64,000 nt of DNA from Elusimicrobiota bacterium (lineage in GTDB: Bacteria > Elusimicrobiota > Elusimicrobia > Elusimicrobiales > UBA9959), in the NCBI GenBank assembly GCA_003482905.1, contig DMXM01000036.1, forward strand, positions 81,339 through 145,338. Direction: 5' to 3'. The position numbers were made by a program, and so were the translations under genes. The notes under the pieces are model-generated. The model was not told where the DNA came from. It saw nothing but the letters and a program-made list of their open reading frames with translations, and searched no databases. Of this stretch, positions 27,588 through 34,965 are shown in pieces; the first letter of the stretch is position 1, and every line of letters begins with the position of its first letter.

Positions 27588-28220
27588 ATGGACGAAAAAC
27601 TTGTTAAAGAGATGGTGGAGGACATAAAGCTGCGCGAGGAGCGCTCCTCCCTGCCTGTGCCGGTGGGTATTTCCAACCGCCACGTGCATCTGACCAAAGA
27701 GGATTTCAAGACCCTGTTCGGCGCCGAGTGCGACGACACCCAGCTTAAGCCCGTAAAGCAGCCCGGCCAGTACGCGTGCAACGAGCTGTTCACGCTGGAG
27801 GGCCCGAAAGGTTCCATCAAGAACGTGCGGATGATCGGCCCCTACAGGAAATACAGCCAGGTGGAAGTCTCGGCCGCCGACGCGCGCCGGCTGGGCGTAG
27901 AGCCCCCTATCCGCGATTCCGGCAAACTTGCGGGCACCCCCGGGATAAAACTGGTCGGGCCCAAGGGGACCGTCACGCTGATGAGCGGCCTGATAATGTC
28001 CAAGCGCCATATCCATTTCCAGACCAGGGAGGCCGAGACCTTTAAAGTTAAGGACGGCCAGGAAGTGCGCGTGCTCTGCGGCCGCGGCACAGAGCGTGAG
28101 GCCATCTACGAACGCGTGCTCTGCCGCGTCCTGGACAGTTTCTCGCTGGAGCTGCACCTGGACGTGGAAGAAGCCAACGCCGCCGGCATGAAGAACGGCG
28201 ACGCGGCTTTTATAGTGTAA
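27588..28220 (+). CDS. pduL: PduL-type phosphate acyltransferase
   Basis: BMC-specific phosphotransacylase that converts acetyl-CoA to acetyl phosphate and recycles CoA in the lumen. The two beta-barrel domains each show their zinc-binding His motif: SNRHVHL at residues 30-35 and SKRHIHF near 138-143. The first 20 residues (MDEKLVKEMVEDIKLREE) form a predicted amphipathic helix before a short linker, which is absent from housekeeping enzymes and fits an encapsulation peptide. Length 210 aa is typical. It precedes a BMC-H gene. Confidence 0.92.
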   Translation: MDEKLVKEMVEDIKLREERSSLPVPVGISNRHVHLTKEDFKTLFGAECDDTQLKPVKQPGQYACNELFTLEGPKGSIKNVRMIGPYRKYSQVEVSAADARRLGVEPPIRDSGKLAGTPGIKLVGPKGTVTLMSGLIMSKRHIHFQTREAETFKVKDGQEVRVLCGRGTEREAIYERVLCRVLDSFSLELHLDVEEANAAGMKNGDAAFIV

Positions 28221-28265
28221 GAGCGATAAACTTTGCTTTATCTTAAATTGCGGTTGGAGGATACA

Positions 28266-28550
28266 ATGGACGCACTTGGAATGATAGAAACCAAAGGCCT
28301 GGTGGCCTGCGTGGAAGCGGCCGACGCCGCCGTGAAAGCCGCCAACGTAAAGATCGTCGGCTACGAGAAGATCGGCTCCGGCCTTGTGACCATCCTTTTC
28401 AGGGGCGAAGTTGCCGCCTGCCGCGCCGCCTGCGACGCCGGCGCCGCCGCCGCCCAGAAAGTGGGGGAGCTCGTGAGCGTGCACGTTATACCGCAGCCTC
28501 ACGGCGACCTGGAAGGCAAGCTGCCGATAAGCGCCGACAAGCGCAAATAA
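28266..28550 (+). CDS. BMC-H hexameric shell protein (copy 1)
   Basis: A 94-aa single BMC domain: [40 protein letters not shown] and [20 protein letters not shown] are canonical. The pore loop is KIGSG. The ATG at 28266 follows GGAGG; an upstream in-frame start at 28233 would add an unlikely extension. It is close to the second BMC-H at 33251 but has extra cysteines ([13 protein letters not shown]). It should form shell facets. Confidence 0.95.
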   Translation: MDALGMIETKGLVACVEAADAAVKAANVKIVGYEKIGSGLVTILFRGEVAACRAACDAGAAAAQKVGELVSVHVIPQPHGDLEGKLPISADKRK

Positions 28551-28611
28551 CGGGATTTATCTGACGGGGTATCGCCGGCAGCCGGCCAGGCCCCGGGTCA
28601 GTGGAGGAATC

Positions 28612-28920
28612 ATGCTATTCGCACGAGTAGTGGGTAACGTGGTCTGCACCCGCAAGGACGACAAACTTGTGGGGACCAAGCTGCTTATGGTGCAGCCGGT
28701 GGGCCTGGACGACAAACCGCGCGGCAATACGCTCGTCGGCATTGACGCCGTAGGGGCGGGCACCGGCGAACTGGTGCTGCTGGTGCAGGGTTCGAGCGCC
28801 CGCCAGACCTCGAAAACGGAAAACACACCGGTAGACTGCACCATATTCGCCATAGTGGACACCATAGAGAAGGAAGGCAAGGTGGTGTTTAAAAAATCCG
28901 CTGACAAGATGAACGGATAG
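28612..28920 (+). CDS. BMC-P pentameric vertex protein (EutN/CcmL family), copy 1
   Basis: A 102-aa beta-barrel protein starting MLFARVVGNVVCTRKDDKL and containing GTKLLMVQPV and GIDAVGAGTGELVLLVQGSSAR, all typical of EutN/CcmL/CsoS4. It caps shell vertices as a pentamer. A GGAGG site precedes the ATG. It is one of three BMC-P paralogues in the locus. It lies 10 nt upstream of the aldehyde dehydrogenase gene. Confidence 0.95.
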   Translation: MLFARVVGNVVCTRKDDKLVGTKLLMVQPVGLDDKPRGNTLVGIDAVGAGTGELVLLVQGSSARQTSKTENTPVDCTIFAIVDTIEKEGKVVFKKSADKMNG

Positions 28921-28930
28921 CCGAGCCATT

Positions 28931-30340
28931 ATGTCCATTAGCGAAGAAGATCTGAAAAAGATAGTCACAGAAGTTGTGCGCAGCCTCGGCGAGCGGCCCG
29001 AAGGGGGCGCTGGCCGGTCCGGTCCCGTGTTCGAGACCGTGGACGAGGCCGTAGACGCCGCCGAAAAAGCCCAGCCTGTCTTTCAGGACCTGGGCCTGGC
29101 GGCGCGCGGAAGAATAATAACCGCCATGCGCGAAGCGTCCCGCGCCAACGCCAGGCGCTGGGCGGAGGCCGCCGTGGCCGAGACCGGCATGGGCCGCGTG
29201 GCCGACAAGGTGCTGAAAAACCTGCTTTGCGCCGACAAGACCCCCGGCGTGGAGGACCTGCGCGCCGCGGCTTACACCGGCGACAAGGGCCTGGCCTTGG
29301 TGGAATACGCGCCTTTCGGCGTGGTCGCCGCCATCACCCCTTCCACCAACCCGGTGGCCACCATTATCAGCAACGCCATAGGGATCCTGGCCGCCGGCAA
29401 CTCGGTGGTGTTCTCGCCGCACCCGGCCGCCAAGGGCTGCGTGGCCGACGCCGTGCGCGTTCTGGACGCGGCCATTGTGGCTGCCGGGGGCCCCGCCAAC
29501 CTGATCACCACCATAGCCAATCCCACACAGGAAGCCACCAAACAGCTTTTATGTCATCCGAAGGGCCGCCTGAACATGGTGACCGGCGGCCCCGCTATAG
29601 TGAAAGTGGCCATGACCGCCGGCAAGGCCTGCAAGACCATCGCCGCCGGCCCCGGCAACCCGCCCATAGTGGTGGACGAGACCGCTATTTTCCCCGATTG
29701 CGCCGCTGAGATAATTACCGGCTGCGGCTTCGACAACAACGTGCTCTGCATCGCCGAGAAGGAAGTTATAGTGACGGAGGCCGCCCGCACCCGCTTCCTG
29801 GAAGCCATGCGCCGCGACCACCGCGCCTACGAGCTGACCAGGGACCAGATGGACCAGTTGGCGAAGCTCGCCATACTGGAGCCGGGCCGAGAACCTAAGA
29901 TCAACCGTGATGTCATCGGCAAGAACGCTTCCGTTATAGCGCGGGCCATAGGCCTGAACATCTCCGACGACATCCGTGTGCTCTGGGCCGAAACCGCCAA
30001 CGATCATCCCTTCGTTGTCAGCGAACAGCTCATGCCTGTGCTTCCCGTGACGTTCGCAAAAGACATAGACGCCGCCATAGAGCTGGCCTGCTTTGTGGAG
30101 GGGGGCAATCACCACACGGCCGGCATGTACTCCACCAATGTGAAGAATATGACCAAAATGGGCCGGCGCATGGCCTGCTCCATCTTCGTAAAGAACGGCT
30201 GCACCCTGCACGGGCTGGGGCTGGGCGAAGGCTACGCCTCAATGTCCATAGGCACGCCCACCGGGGACGGCATAACCAAAACCAGCCATTTCGTGCGGCC
30301 GCTGCAGTGCAGCGTGGTAGGAGACCTCAGGATAGCTTAA
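28931..30340 (+). CDS. CoA-acylating aldehyde dehydrogenase (EutE/PduP family)
   Basis: Oxidises acetaldehyde with NAD+ and CoA to acetyl-CoA inside the BMC. The 469-aa product has the family's GPGNPPIVVDE motif (residues 240-250) and the catalytic Cys273 in FDNNVLCIAEKE. The first 20 residues (MSISEEDLKKIVTEVVRSLG) are an amphipathic helix joined by a Gly-rich linker to the catalytic domain, matching a BMC encapsulation peptide and resembling the N-terminus of DeoC here. No alcohol dehydrogenase is nearby to re-oxidise the NADH. A BMC-T gene follows after 9 nt. Confidence 0.94.
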   Translation: MSISEEDLKKIVTEVVRSLGERPEGGAGRSGPVFETVDEAVDAAEKAQPVFQDLGLAARGRIITAMREASRANARRWAEAAVAETGMGRVADKVLKNLLCADKTPGVEDLRAAAYTGDKGLALVEYAPFGVVAAITPSTNPVATIISNAIGILAAGNSVVFSPHPAAKGCVADAVRVLDAAIVAAGGPANLITTIANPTQEATKQLLCHPKGRLNMVTGGPAIVKVAMTAGKACKTIAAGPGNPPIVVDETAIFPDCAAEIITGCGFDNNVLCIAEKEVIVTEAARTRFLEAMRRDHRAYELTRDQMDQLAKLAILEPGREPKINRDVIGKNASVIARAIGLNISDDIRVLWAETANDHPFVVSEQLMPVLPVTFAKDIDAAIELACFVEGGNHHTAGMYSTNVKNMTKMGRRMACSIFVKNGCTLHGLGLGEGYASMSIGTPTGDGITKTSHFVRPLQCSVVGDLRIA

Positions 30341-30349
30341 GGAGCTTTT

Positions 30350-30898
30350 ATGCAGGCAAATATTTCGCTCGGACTTGTTGAACTCTCGTCGATAGCCAGG
30401 GGCATAGAGACCCTGGACGCCATGTGCAAGGCCGCCGGGGTTAAGCCCGAGGTGCACCAGGCCATTTCCAAGGGGAAATATATCATAGTCATCTCAGGCC
30501 CGCTGGGCGAAGTGGAATCTTCCCTGGCAAAAGGAGCCGAGATCGGCGGCGACGCCGTTATCGCCAACCATATCATACGCAACGTCCACTCCGGCGCGCT
30601 GGCCGCCCTTAATAAAAAGGTGAAGCCGGGCAATATAGAGGCCGTGGGCATTGTTGAAACCAAAGAGGCCCTGCCGGCGCTGTTCGCCGCCGACGCTGCG
30701 GCCAAGGCGGCCTTCGTCCACGTGGCGGAAGTGAACACCGGCAAAGGTATAGGCGGCAAGGGCTATTTTACCGTAGTCGGCGAGCCGGGCGCCGTGCGCA
30801 CCGCCGTGACCGCGGGCGTGCAGGCCATAGGCGAGGACGCCGTGGTGAGCCGCATAGTGATCCCTAACGCGCACGAGCATATCGGCGCGGCCATATAA
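30350..30898 (+). CDS. BMC-T trimeric shell protein (second type)
   Basis: Two BMC domains in 182 aa, the second starting at EAVGIVETKEALPALFAADA. The first pore loop reads AISKGKYI and so lacks the Cys of the PduT-like paralogue at 24648; the second loop is GIGGKGYF. It is therefore a metabolite-pore rather than an electron-transfer BMC-T. It lies between the aldehyde dehydrogenase and the RpiB-like gene with short gaps. Confidence 0.93.
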   Translation: MQANISLGLVELSSIARGIETLDAMCKAAGVKPEVHQAISKGKYIIVISGPLGEVESSLAKGAEIGGDAVIANHIIRNVHSGALAALNKKVKPGNIEAVGIVETKEALPALFAADAAAKAAFVHVAEVNTGKGIGGKGYFTVVGEPGAVRTAVTAGVQAIGEDAVVSRIVIPNAHEHIGAAI

Positions 30899-30915
30899 GC
30901 GCAGCAGGAGACTTT

Positions 30916-31362
30916 ATGAAACTTGTAATAGGCGCGGACCACGCCGGCTTTGAAGCCAAGGAAAAAATTAAAAAGTTCCTCCAGGGCATCGGCCACGACG
31001 TAACGGATTTCGGCTGCTACTCTACGGAGCCGGTGGATTTCCCGGACATAGCCCTGCTGGTGAGCGAGGCCGTGCGCAGGAAAGAATTCGACCGTGCCGT
31101 GCTGGTGGACGGCTTTAACGGCGCAATGCCGCTGGCCGCCAACAAGGTGCACGGCATAAGGGCGGTGGCCGCTTACGATATTATCTCGGCGCGCTTCGCC
31201 GCGGCCCACGAGGACTGCAACGTGCTGTGCCTGGGCGGTAAGACGCATGGCGAGCTGGCCCTGCAGGAAATGGTGAAGGTCTGGCTTAGTACCCCTTTCG
31301 AAGGCGGCAAGTACCAGAAGCGTCTGGATAAGATAACGGCGATAGAACAGCGCTGCTGCTGA
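30916..31362 (+). CDS. RpiB/LacAB-family sugar-phosphate isomerase-like protein, catalytic Cys replaced
   Basis: The 148-aa product is colinear with Escherichia coli RpiB: GADHAGFEAKEKIKKFL, SARFAAAHEDCNVLCLGGKT, and a KRLDKITAIEQR tail. Asp8, His9 and His99 equivalents are kept. The active-site motif CGTGVGISIAANK becomes DGFNGAMPLAANK, so the catalytic Cys66 is Asp65 and the GTG anion loop is changed; the alternative Glu base of Mycobacterium RpiB is also absent. Sugar-phosphate binding is likely but the ordinary ribose 5-phosphate isomerisation is doubtful. RpiB-like proteins are a hallmark of sugar-phosphate BMC loci. It has no obvious targeting peptide. Confidence 0.85.
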   Translation: MKLVIGADHAGFEAKEKIKKFLQGIGHDVTDFGCYSTEPVDFPDIALLVSEAVRRKEFDRAVLVDGFNGAMPLAANKVHGIRAVAAYDIISARFAAAHEDCNVLCLGGKTHGELALQEMVKVWLSTPFEGGKYQKRLDKITAIEQRCC

Positions 31363-31374
31363 TTTAAAGAAACG

Positions 31375-31671
31375 ATGAAACAGGCAAAGGTCATAGGCAG
31401 GGTCTTCTGTTCGCGCCAATGCTGCGGCATGGGGGCGAAGACTTTGCTGCTTATACAGCCTTTGGACTGGGAGACGGACAAGCCGGCGGGCGACCCGCTG
31501 GTGGCCGGGGATACCGTGGGCGCCGGCGCCGGGGAAACGGTTTTCTTCGTGGCCTCGCGCGAAGCCATACTGGCTTTTGAGGGCTGGGAGGGAGAGACGG
31601 CGGCCGCCGCCGACCCGCCCCCGGTGGACGCCGCCATAGTGGGCATAATAGACGGCAAGAAGTTCAACTGA
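31375..31671 (+). CDS. BMC-P pentameric vertex protein, copy 2 with Cys cluster
   Basis: A 98-aa EutN/CcmL-type barrel: MKQAKVIGRVFCSRQCCGMG, then AKTLLLIQPLDW and AGDTVGAGAGETVFFVASREA. It is the most divergent of the three BMC-P proteins. The first loop carries CxxxCC (Cys12, 16, 17), absent from the other two, and a longer acidic insertion (AFEGWEGETAAAADPPP) precedes the last strand. It starts 12 nt after the RpiB-like gene and is followed by repeat copy 2. Confidence 0.9.
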   Translation: MKQAKVIGRVFCSRQCCGMGAKTLLLIQPLDWETDKPAGDPLVAGDTVGAGAGETVFFVASREAILAFEGWEGETAAAADPPPVDAAIVGIIDGKKFN

Positions 31672-31695
31672 AGATATGGCTATAGGTTTAATACA

Positions 31696-31846
31696 GGCTG
31701 CCGCGGGGACCGGAACGCAAAAACAGCGTCGCGCACACCGTGCGCGCGCTTCCGCGTCAAGAAAGTGGCCTGCGGCCACGCGCCCTCCGCGCTACGCAAG
31801 CGTCGGGCTCCGACACGGTTTTGCTAACCCGGTCCCCGTGTCAGCC
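31696..31846 (+). repeat. dispersed intergenic inverted-repeat element, copy 2
   Basis: Outer arms: GGCTG (31696-31700) with CAGCC (31842-31846), then after a 3x3 internal loop CGGGGACCGG (31704-31713) with CCGGTCCCCG (31829-31838), 10 of 10 pairs. The core shares GAACGCAAAA, the GCGCACACCGTGCGCGC hairpin and TTTTGCTAAC with copies 1 and 3, and has an extra GTGGCC/GGCCAC hairpin. It lies inside the BMC operon between two BMC-P genes, same orientation. No coding frame is supported in the 207-bp gap. Confidence 0.85.
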
Positions 31847-31878
31847 TTAGCTGCACGGAATCCGTGGGTATCTAATTT

Positions 31879-32166
31879 ATGTTCATAGCGAAAGTCATCG
31901 GCAATGTGTGGGCTACGCGCAAGCACCCGGGCTTGAAGGGCGCTACCATGCTGCTGGTAAAGGCCGTGGATCCCATGGACGGCAATAAGCTCACGGGCGA
32001 GGCCACGCTGGCCCTCGACGGCAACCAGGGGGCCGGGGTAGGGGACACCGTGCTGATAGTGGATGAGGGCGGCTCGGCCAGGAAAATTTTAAAGAACTCC
32101 AAGGCGCCGGTGCGCACCGTTGTGGCCGGCATCGTGGATACGGTCCACATTACCGGAAAGGAATAA
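31879..32166 (+). CDS. BMC-P pentameric vertex protein, copy 3
   Basis: A 95-aa EutN/CcmL-family protein: [32 protein letters not shown] and [19 protein letters not shown] are canonical. It is more regular than copy 2. It lies immediately upstream of deoC, with a 2-nt gap, and directly downstream of repeat copy 2. It lacks the Cys cluster of copy 2. Confidence 0.95.
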   Translation: MFIAKVIGNVWATRKHPGLKGATMLLVKAVDPMDGNKLTGEATLALDGNQGAGVGDTVLIVDEGGSARKILKNSKAPVRTVVAGIVDTVHITGKE

Positions 32167-32168
32167 AT

Positions 32169-33224
32169 ATGAACGACGAGGATATAAAGAAGATAGCGGC
32201 CGAAGTGGCCAAGATCCTAAGGGAAAAAGGGCCGTCGTTCCCGCGGCAGACCCTGGGCGATTCCGTATCCATAGGCTCGGGCGGCAAAGTCTTTCAGCAT
32301 CCGCTGGTGAACCCGGTGGGAAATTCCGGCGTGGCGGCTAAACCGGTTGCGGCGGACAAGAACACTTGTTCAGGCAGTTGCCGTCTGGAGGGGTCCCGTT
32401 CCTCGGGACAAAATAGTTCTTCCTCTGTTCCGTCATTAGGAGAAGTGAACACCTGCAGCTCCTCCTGCCAGAGCTGCAACCCGCTGACCAACTATACCCC
32501 CCAGCAGGTCAAAGCCAGCGTGGACCGCGTCAGTTTCTGCAACCCCAACGAGGCCAGCTCTTCCATAGCCGGCATGATAGACCATACCCTGCTTAAAGCC
32601 AACGCCACGCAGGAGGAAATAGGCAAGCTTTGCGAGGAAGCCCGCAAATACCGCTTCGCCTCGGTCTGCGTGAACCCCGGCTACGTGGCCATGGCCGCGC
32701 GGCTGCTGCGGGGTTCCTGTGTAAAGGTCTGCACCGTCATCGGCTTTCCGTTAGGTTCCACCACGCCCACCGTAAAGGCCATAGAGGCGCGCGACGCCAT
32801 AGCCAACGGCGCCGAAGAAATAGACATGGTCATCAATATCGGCGCCCTCAAATCCGGCAACGACCAGCTGGCGCTGGACGATATAAAGGCCGTGCGTGAG
32901 GCTACGCGCGGCAAAGTGCTGAAGGTGATCCTTGAAACCTCCTACCTTACGAGGGACGAGAAGGTCCGCGCCTGCCGCATGTGCAAGGCCGCCCAGGCCG
33001 ACTTCGTTAAAACTTCCACGGGTTTCGGATCGGGCGGAGCGACCCCCGAGGACGTGGCCCTTATGCGCGAAACGGTGGGCCCGGAGATGGGCGTGAAGGC
33101 CTCCGGCGGCATCAAGAACGCCGAGGTGGCAGCGGCCATGATCAAGGCGGGCGCCAACCGTCTGGGCACCAGCGCCAGCATAGCCATAGTTTCCGGCGGG
33201 GAAGCTGCCAAGGGCCAGTATTAA
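32169..33224 (+). CDS. deoC: deoxyribose-phosphate aldolase with BMC targeting helix and Cys-rich linker
   Basis: Cleaves 2-deoxyribose 5-phosphate to acetaldehyde and glyceraldehyde 3-phosphate; the likely signature enzyme of this BMC. The TIM-barrel (about residues 130-345) keeps Asp219 (EIDMVINIG), Lys252 (LKVILET), Schiff-base Lys281 (FVKTSTG) and Lys310 (VKASGGI). At 351 aa it carries about 125 extra N-terminal residues: an amphipathic helix [20 protein letters not shown], then a Ser-rich linker with NTCSGSC (Cys67, 71) and [10 protein letters not shown] (Cys96, 100, 103) and Cys124. The linker DNA is less GC-rich than the barrel. The helix resembles that of the aldehyde dehydrogenase and PduL, so all three are probably encapsulated. 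The Cys repeat could bind metal or form disulfides. Confidence 0.93.
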   Translation: MNDEDIKKIAAEVAKILREKGPSFPRQTLGDSVSIGSGGKVFQHPLVNPVGNSGVAAKPVAADKNTCSGSCRLEGSRSSGQNSSSSVPSLGEVNTCSSSCQSCNPLTNYTPQQVKASVDRVSFCNPNEASSSIAGMIDHTLLKANATQEEIGKLCEEARKYRFASVCVNPGYVAMAARLLRGSCVKVCTVIGFPLGSTTPTVKAIEARDAIANGAEEIDMVINIGALKSGNDQLALDDIKAVREATRGKVLKVILETSYLTRDEKVRACRMCKAAQADFVKTSTGFGSGGATPEDVALMRETVGPEMGVKASGGIKNAEVAAAMIKAGANRLGTSASIAIVSGGEAAKGQY

Positions 33225-33250
33225 TTTGCGGTAACTAAGGAGAAAACGAC

Positions 33251-33544
33251 ATGTCAGAACCGAAAGAAGCGTTGGGAATGATAGAGACCAAGGGTTTTAT
33301 AGGCATGATAGAAGCCTCTGACGCCATGAGCAAGGCCGCCAAGGTGCGCCTGCTCGGCTACGAAAAGATCGGCTCGGGCTACGTCACCACCATGTGCGTG
33401 GGCGAAGTAGGCGCCGTGCGCGCGGCCGTGGAAGCCGGCGCGGCCGCCGCCCAGAAAGCCGGGGAGCTGGTGGGAATGCACGTGATCCCGCGCCCCGCCG
33501 ACGAACTGGATAAATACCTCGCCAAGATCTCGGTAAAGGCGTAA
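33251..33544 (+). CDS. BMC-H hexameric shell protein (copy 2)
   Basis: A 97-aa single BMC domain with [40 protein letters not shown] and [20 protein letters not shown]. It resembles the copy at 28266 (same KIGSG pore) but differs in the last helix and lacks the extra cysteines. A GGAG site precedes the ATG. It is probably a main facet protein. Confidence 0.95.
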   Translation: MSEPKEALGMIETKGFIGMIEASDAMSKAAKVRLLGYEKIGSGYVTTMCVGEVGAVRAAVEAGAAAAQKAGELVGMHVIPRPADELDKYLAKISVKA

Positions 33545-33594
33545 GCAGGCGGGGTGTAGTGCGGGTAACGGGTTATCCATAACCTGCCGCCTGC
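33545..33594 (+). other. nested hairpin after the second BMC-H gene
   Basis: GCAGGCGG (33545-33552) pairs with CCGCCTGC (33587-33594), and inside it GGTTAT (33571-33576) pairs with ATAACC (33579-33584). No U-tract follows. It may act as an mRNA stabiliser or weak attenuator between BMC-H and the last small gene. Confidence 0.5.
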
Positions 33595-33605
33595 GGTCAT
33601 GAACA

Positions 33606-33848
33606 ATGCTTACAAAAGGCGCCGTTGAAGACATCATAATGAGCCACCTCCGGCCCGTGCCGGGGGTGGCGCGCGCCGCCGGGAAAGTGCCGGAATTAAA
33701 GAAGAGAGTTTTTGTCAGCGACTGGGAGCTGCGCCGGCTTTACAGGCCCGGCTCCAAAAGCGTTACCGTGCCGGTCAACGCCATTATAAGCCCGCTCTCC
33801 ATGGACTGGCTGGGCTATAACGGAGTAGAATTGATCCGCAAGGAATAA
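33606..33848 (+). CDS. small BMC-associated protein of unknown function
   Basis: An 80-aa product at the end of the BMC operon. Its C-terminal half reads KRVFVSDWELRRLY, then VPVNAIISPLSMDWLGYNGVE, which resembles the short I-[IV]-[ST]-P-L/A-x-x-D...G-[IV]-x-[IL] motif seen in several BMC accessory proteins. That resemblance is from memory of sequence style, not from a search. There is no signal peptide or membrane segment. A BMC assembly, adaptor or regulatory role is likely by position only. Confidence 0.6.
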   Translation: MLTKGAVEDIIMSHLRPVPGVARAAGKVPELKKRVFVSDWELRRLYRPGSKSVTVPVNAIISPLSMDWLGYNGVELIRKE

Positions 33849-33869
33849 AGCCCGGGAGGGGCGTTTCGA

Positions 33870-34961
33870 ATGAAAACACAGCTAGGCGTCATAGAAGGTT
33901 TTTACGGCGAGCAGTGGACCTGGGGCGAGCGGGCCGATTACGCCGGTTTCCTCAGGAAACACGGTTTTTCTTTTTACATCTACGCGCCCAAGGCGGACGG
34001 CTACCTGCGCAAGAAATGGCGCGAGCCTTTCCCGAAAGTGCTCGAGGAAAAATTGACGAAGCTGGCCGGGCAGTGCCACTCCGCCGGCATCGAGTTCGGG
34101 ATAGGCTTCAGCCCCTACGAGATCTACCTCTCCCCCTTCGATCTGGAATCTAAAAGGCTTCTACAGAACCGCCTGGACGCGTTCAACCGTATAGGCGTGG
34201 ATAAGTTCGGGATACTCATGGACGACATGAAGGGCGATCTGCCGGGCCTCGCGGAAAAACAAATAGAGGTGGTTAACTGGATAGCCGCCCGCTCAAAAGC
34301 CAAGCAGTTCGTTTTCTGTCCCACCTACTACTCCCTGGACCCCGTGCTTGAGAAACTTTTCGGCAAGATGCCGGAAGGATATTTCAACAAGCTCGGCGCC
34401 GAACTGGATAAAAAGGTCAGCATGTTCTGGACGGGGGAGCTGGTCTGCTCCAAGGCCTACAGCGAAGAGCACCTGCGCTCGACGGCCGAGAAGCTGGGGC
34501 GCAAGCCCATCCTTTGGGACAATTATCCCGTCAACGACGGGCCCCGCATGTGCAAATTCCTGCACCTGCGGCCGGTTACCGGGCGCCCGGCGGAGATGGG
34601 CAACTGGCTGGCCGGGCACGCCGTCAACCCGATGAACCAGGCCGCGCTTTCGAAGATAGTGCTGCTGACCCTCAAGGCCAGCTATGAACAGGGGGCGGCC
34701 TATAATCCGGACAAGGCTTTCAGAAAGGCGGCGGGCATGGTCACCTGCCACGACATGGCGCTGCAGCTGGAACGCGACCTGCCGGTTTTTATGGACCGCG
34801 GGCTGGACGCCCTGACGGACGAGGAGAAGAATTCCCTGAAGACCGACTACGCGCCCTTCCTGGAGTTTCGCGAGAACGATACCGCCGCGGCGGCGCGCGA
34901 GGTTATCGACTGGCTTTCCGGCCGGTATAACGTTACGAAGGACCTGTTCCTTACCCAGTAG
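33870..34961 (+). CDS. GH84-family beta-N-acetylhexosaminidase (O-GlcNAcase-like)
   Basis: The 363-aa protein starts with GVIEGFYGEQWTWGERADY, the hallmark of GH84/NagJ-type barrels, and has FYIYAPKADGYLRKKWREP and the catalytic Asp pair Asp118-Asp119 in FGILMDDMKGD. These act by substrate-assisted cleavage of beta-linked N-acetylglucosamine. No signal peptide is present, so it is predicted to be cytosolic; only the catalytic barrel and a short C-terminal helical region are present. GGGAGGGG precedes the ATG. It follows the BMC operon by 21 nt and ends at a terminator embedded in arfB. A functional link to the BMC is not clear. Confidence 0.85.
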   Translation: MKTQLGVIEGFYGEQWTWGERADYAGFLRKHGFSFYIYAPKADGYLRKKWREPFPKVLEEKLTKLAGQCHSAGIEFGIGFSPYEIYLSPFDLESKRLLQNRLDAFNRIGVDKFGILMDDMKGDLPGLAEKQIEVVNWIAARSKAKQFVFCPTYYSLDPVLEKLFGKMPEGYFNKLGAELDKKVSMFWTGELVCSKAYSEEHLRSTAEKLGRKPILWDNYPVNDGPRMCKFLHLRPVTGRPAEMGNWLAGHAVNPMNQAALSKIVLLTLKASYEQGAAYNPDKAFRKAAGMVTCHDMALQLERDLPVFMDRGLDALTDEEKNSLKTDYAPFLEFRENDTAAAAREVIDWLSGRYNVTKDLFLTQ

Positions 34962-34965
34962 AAGA

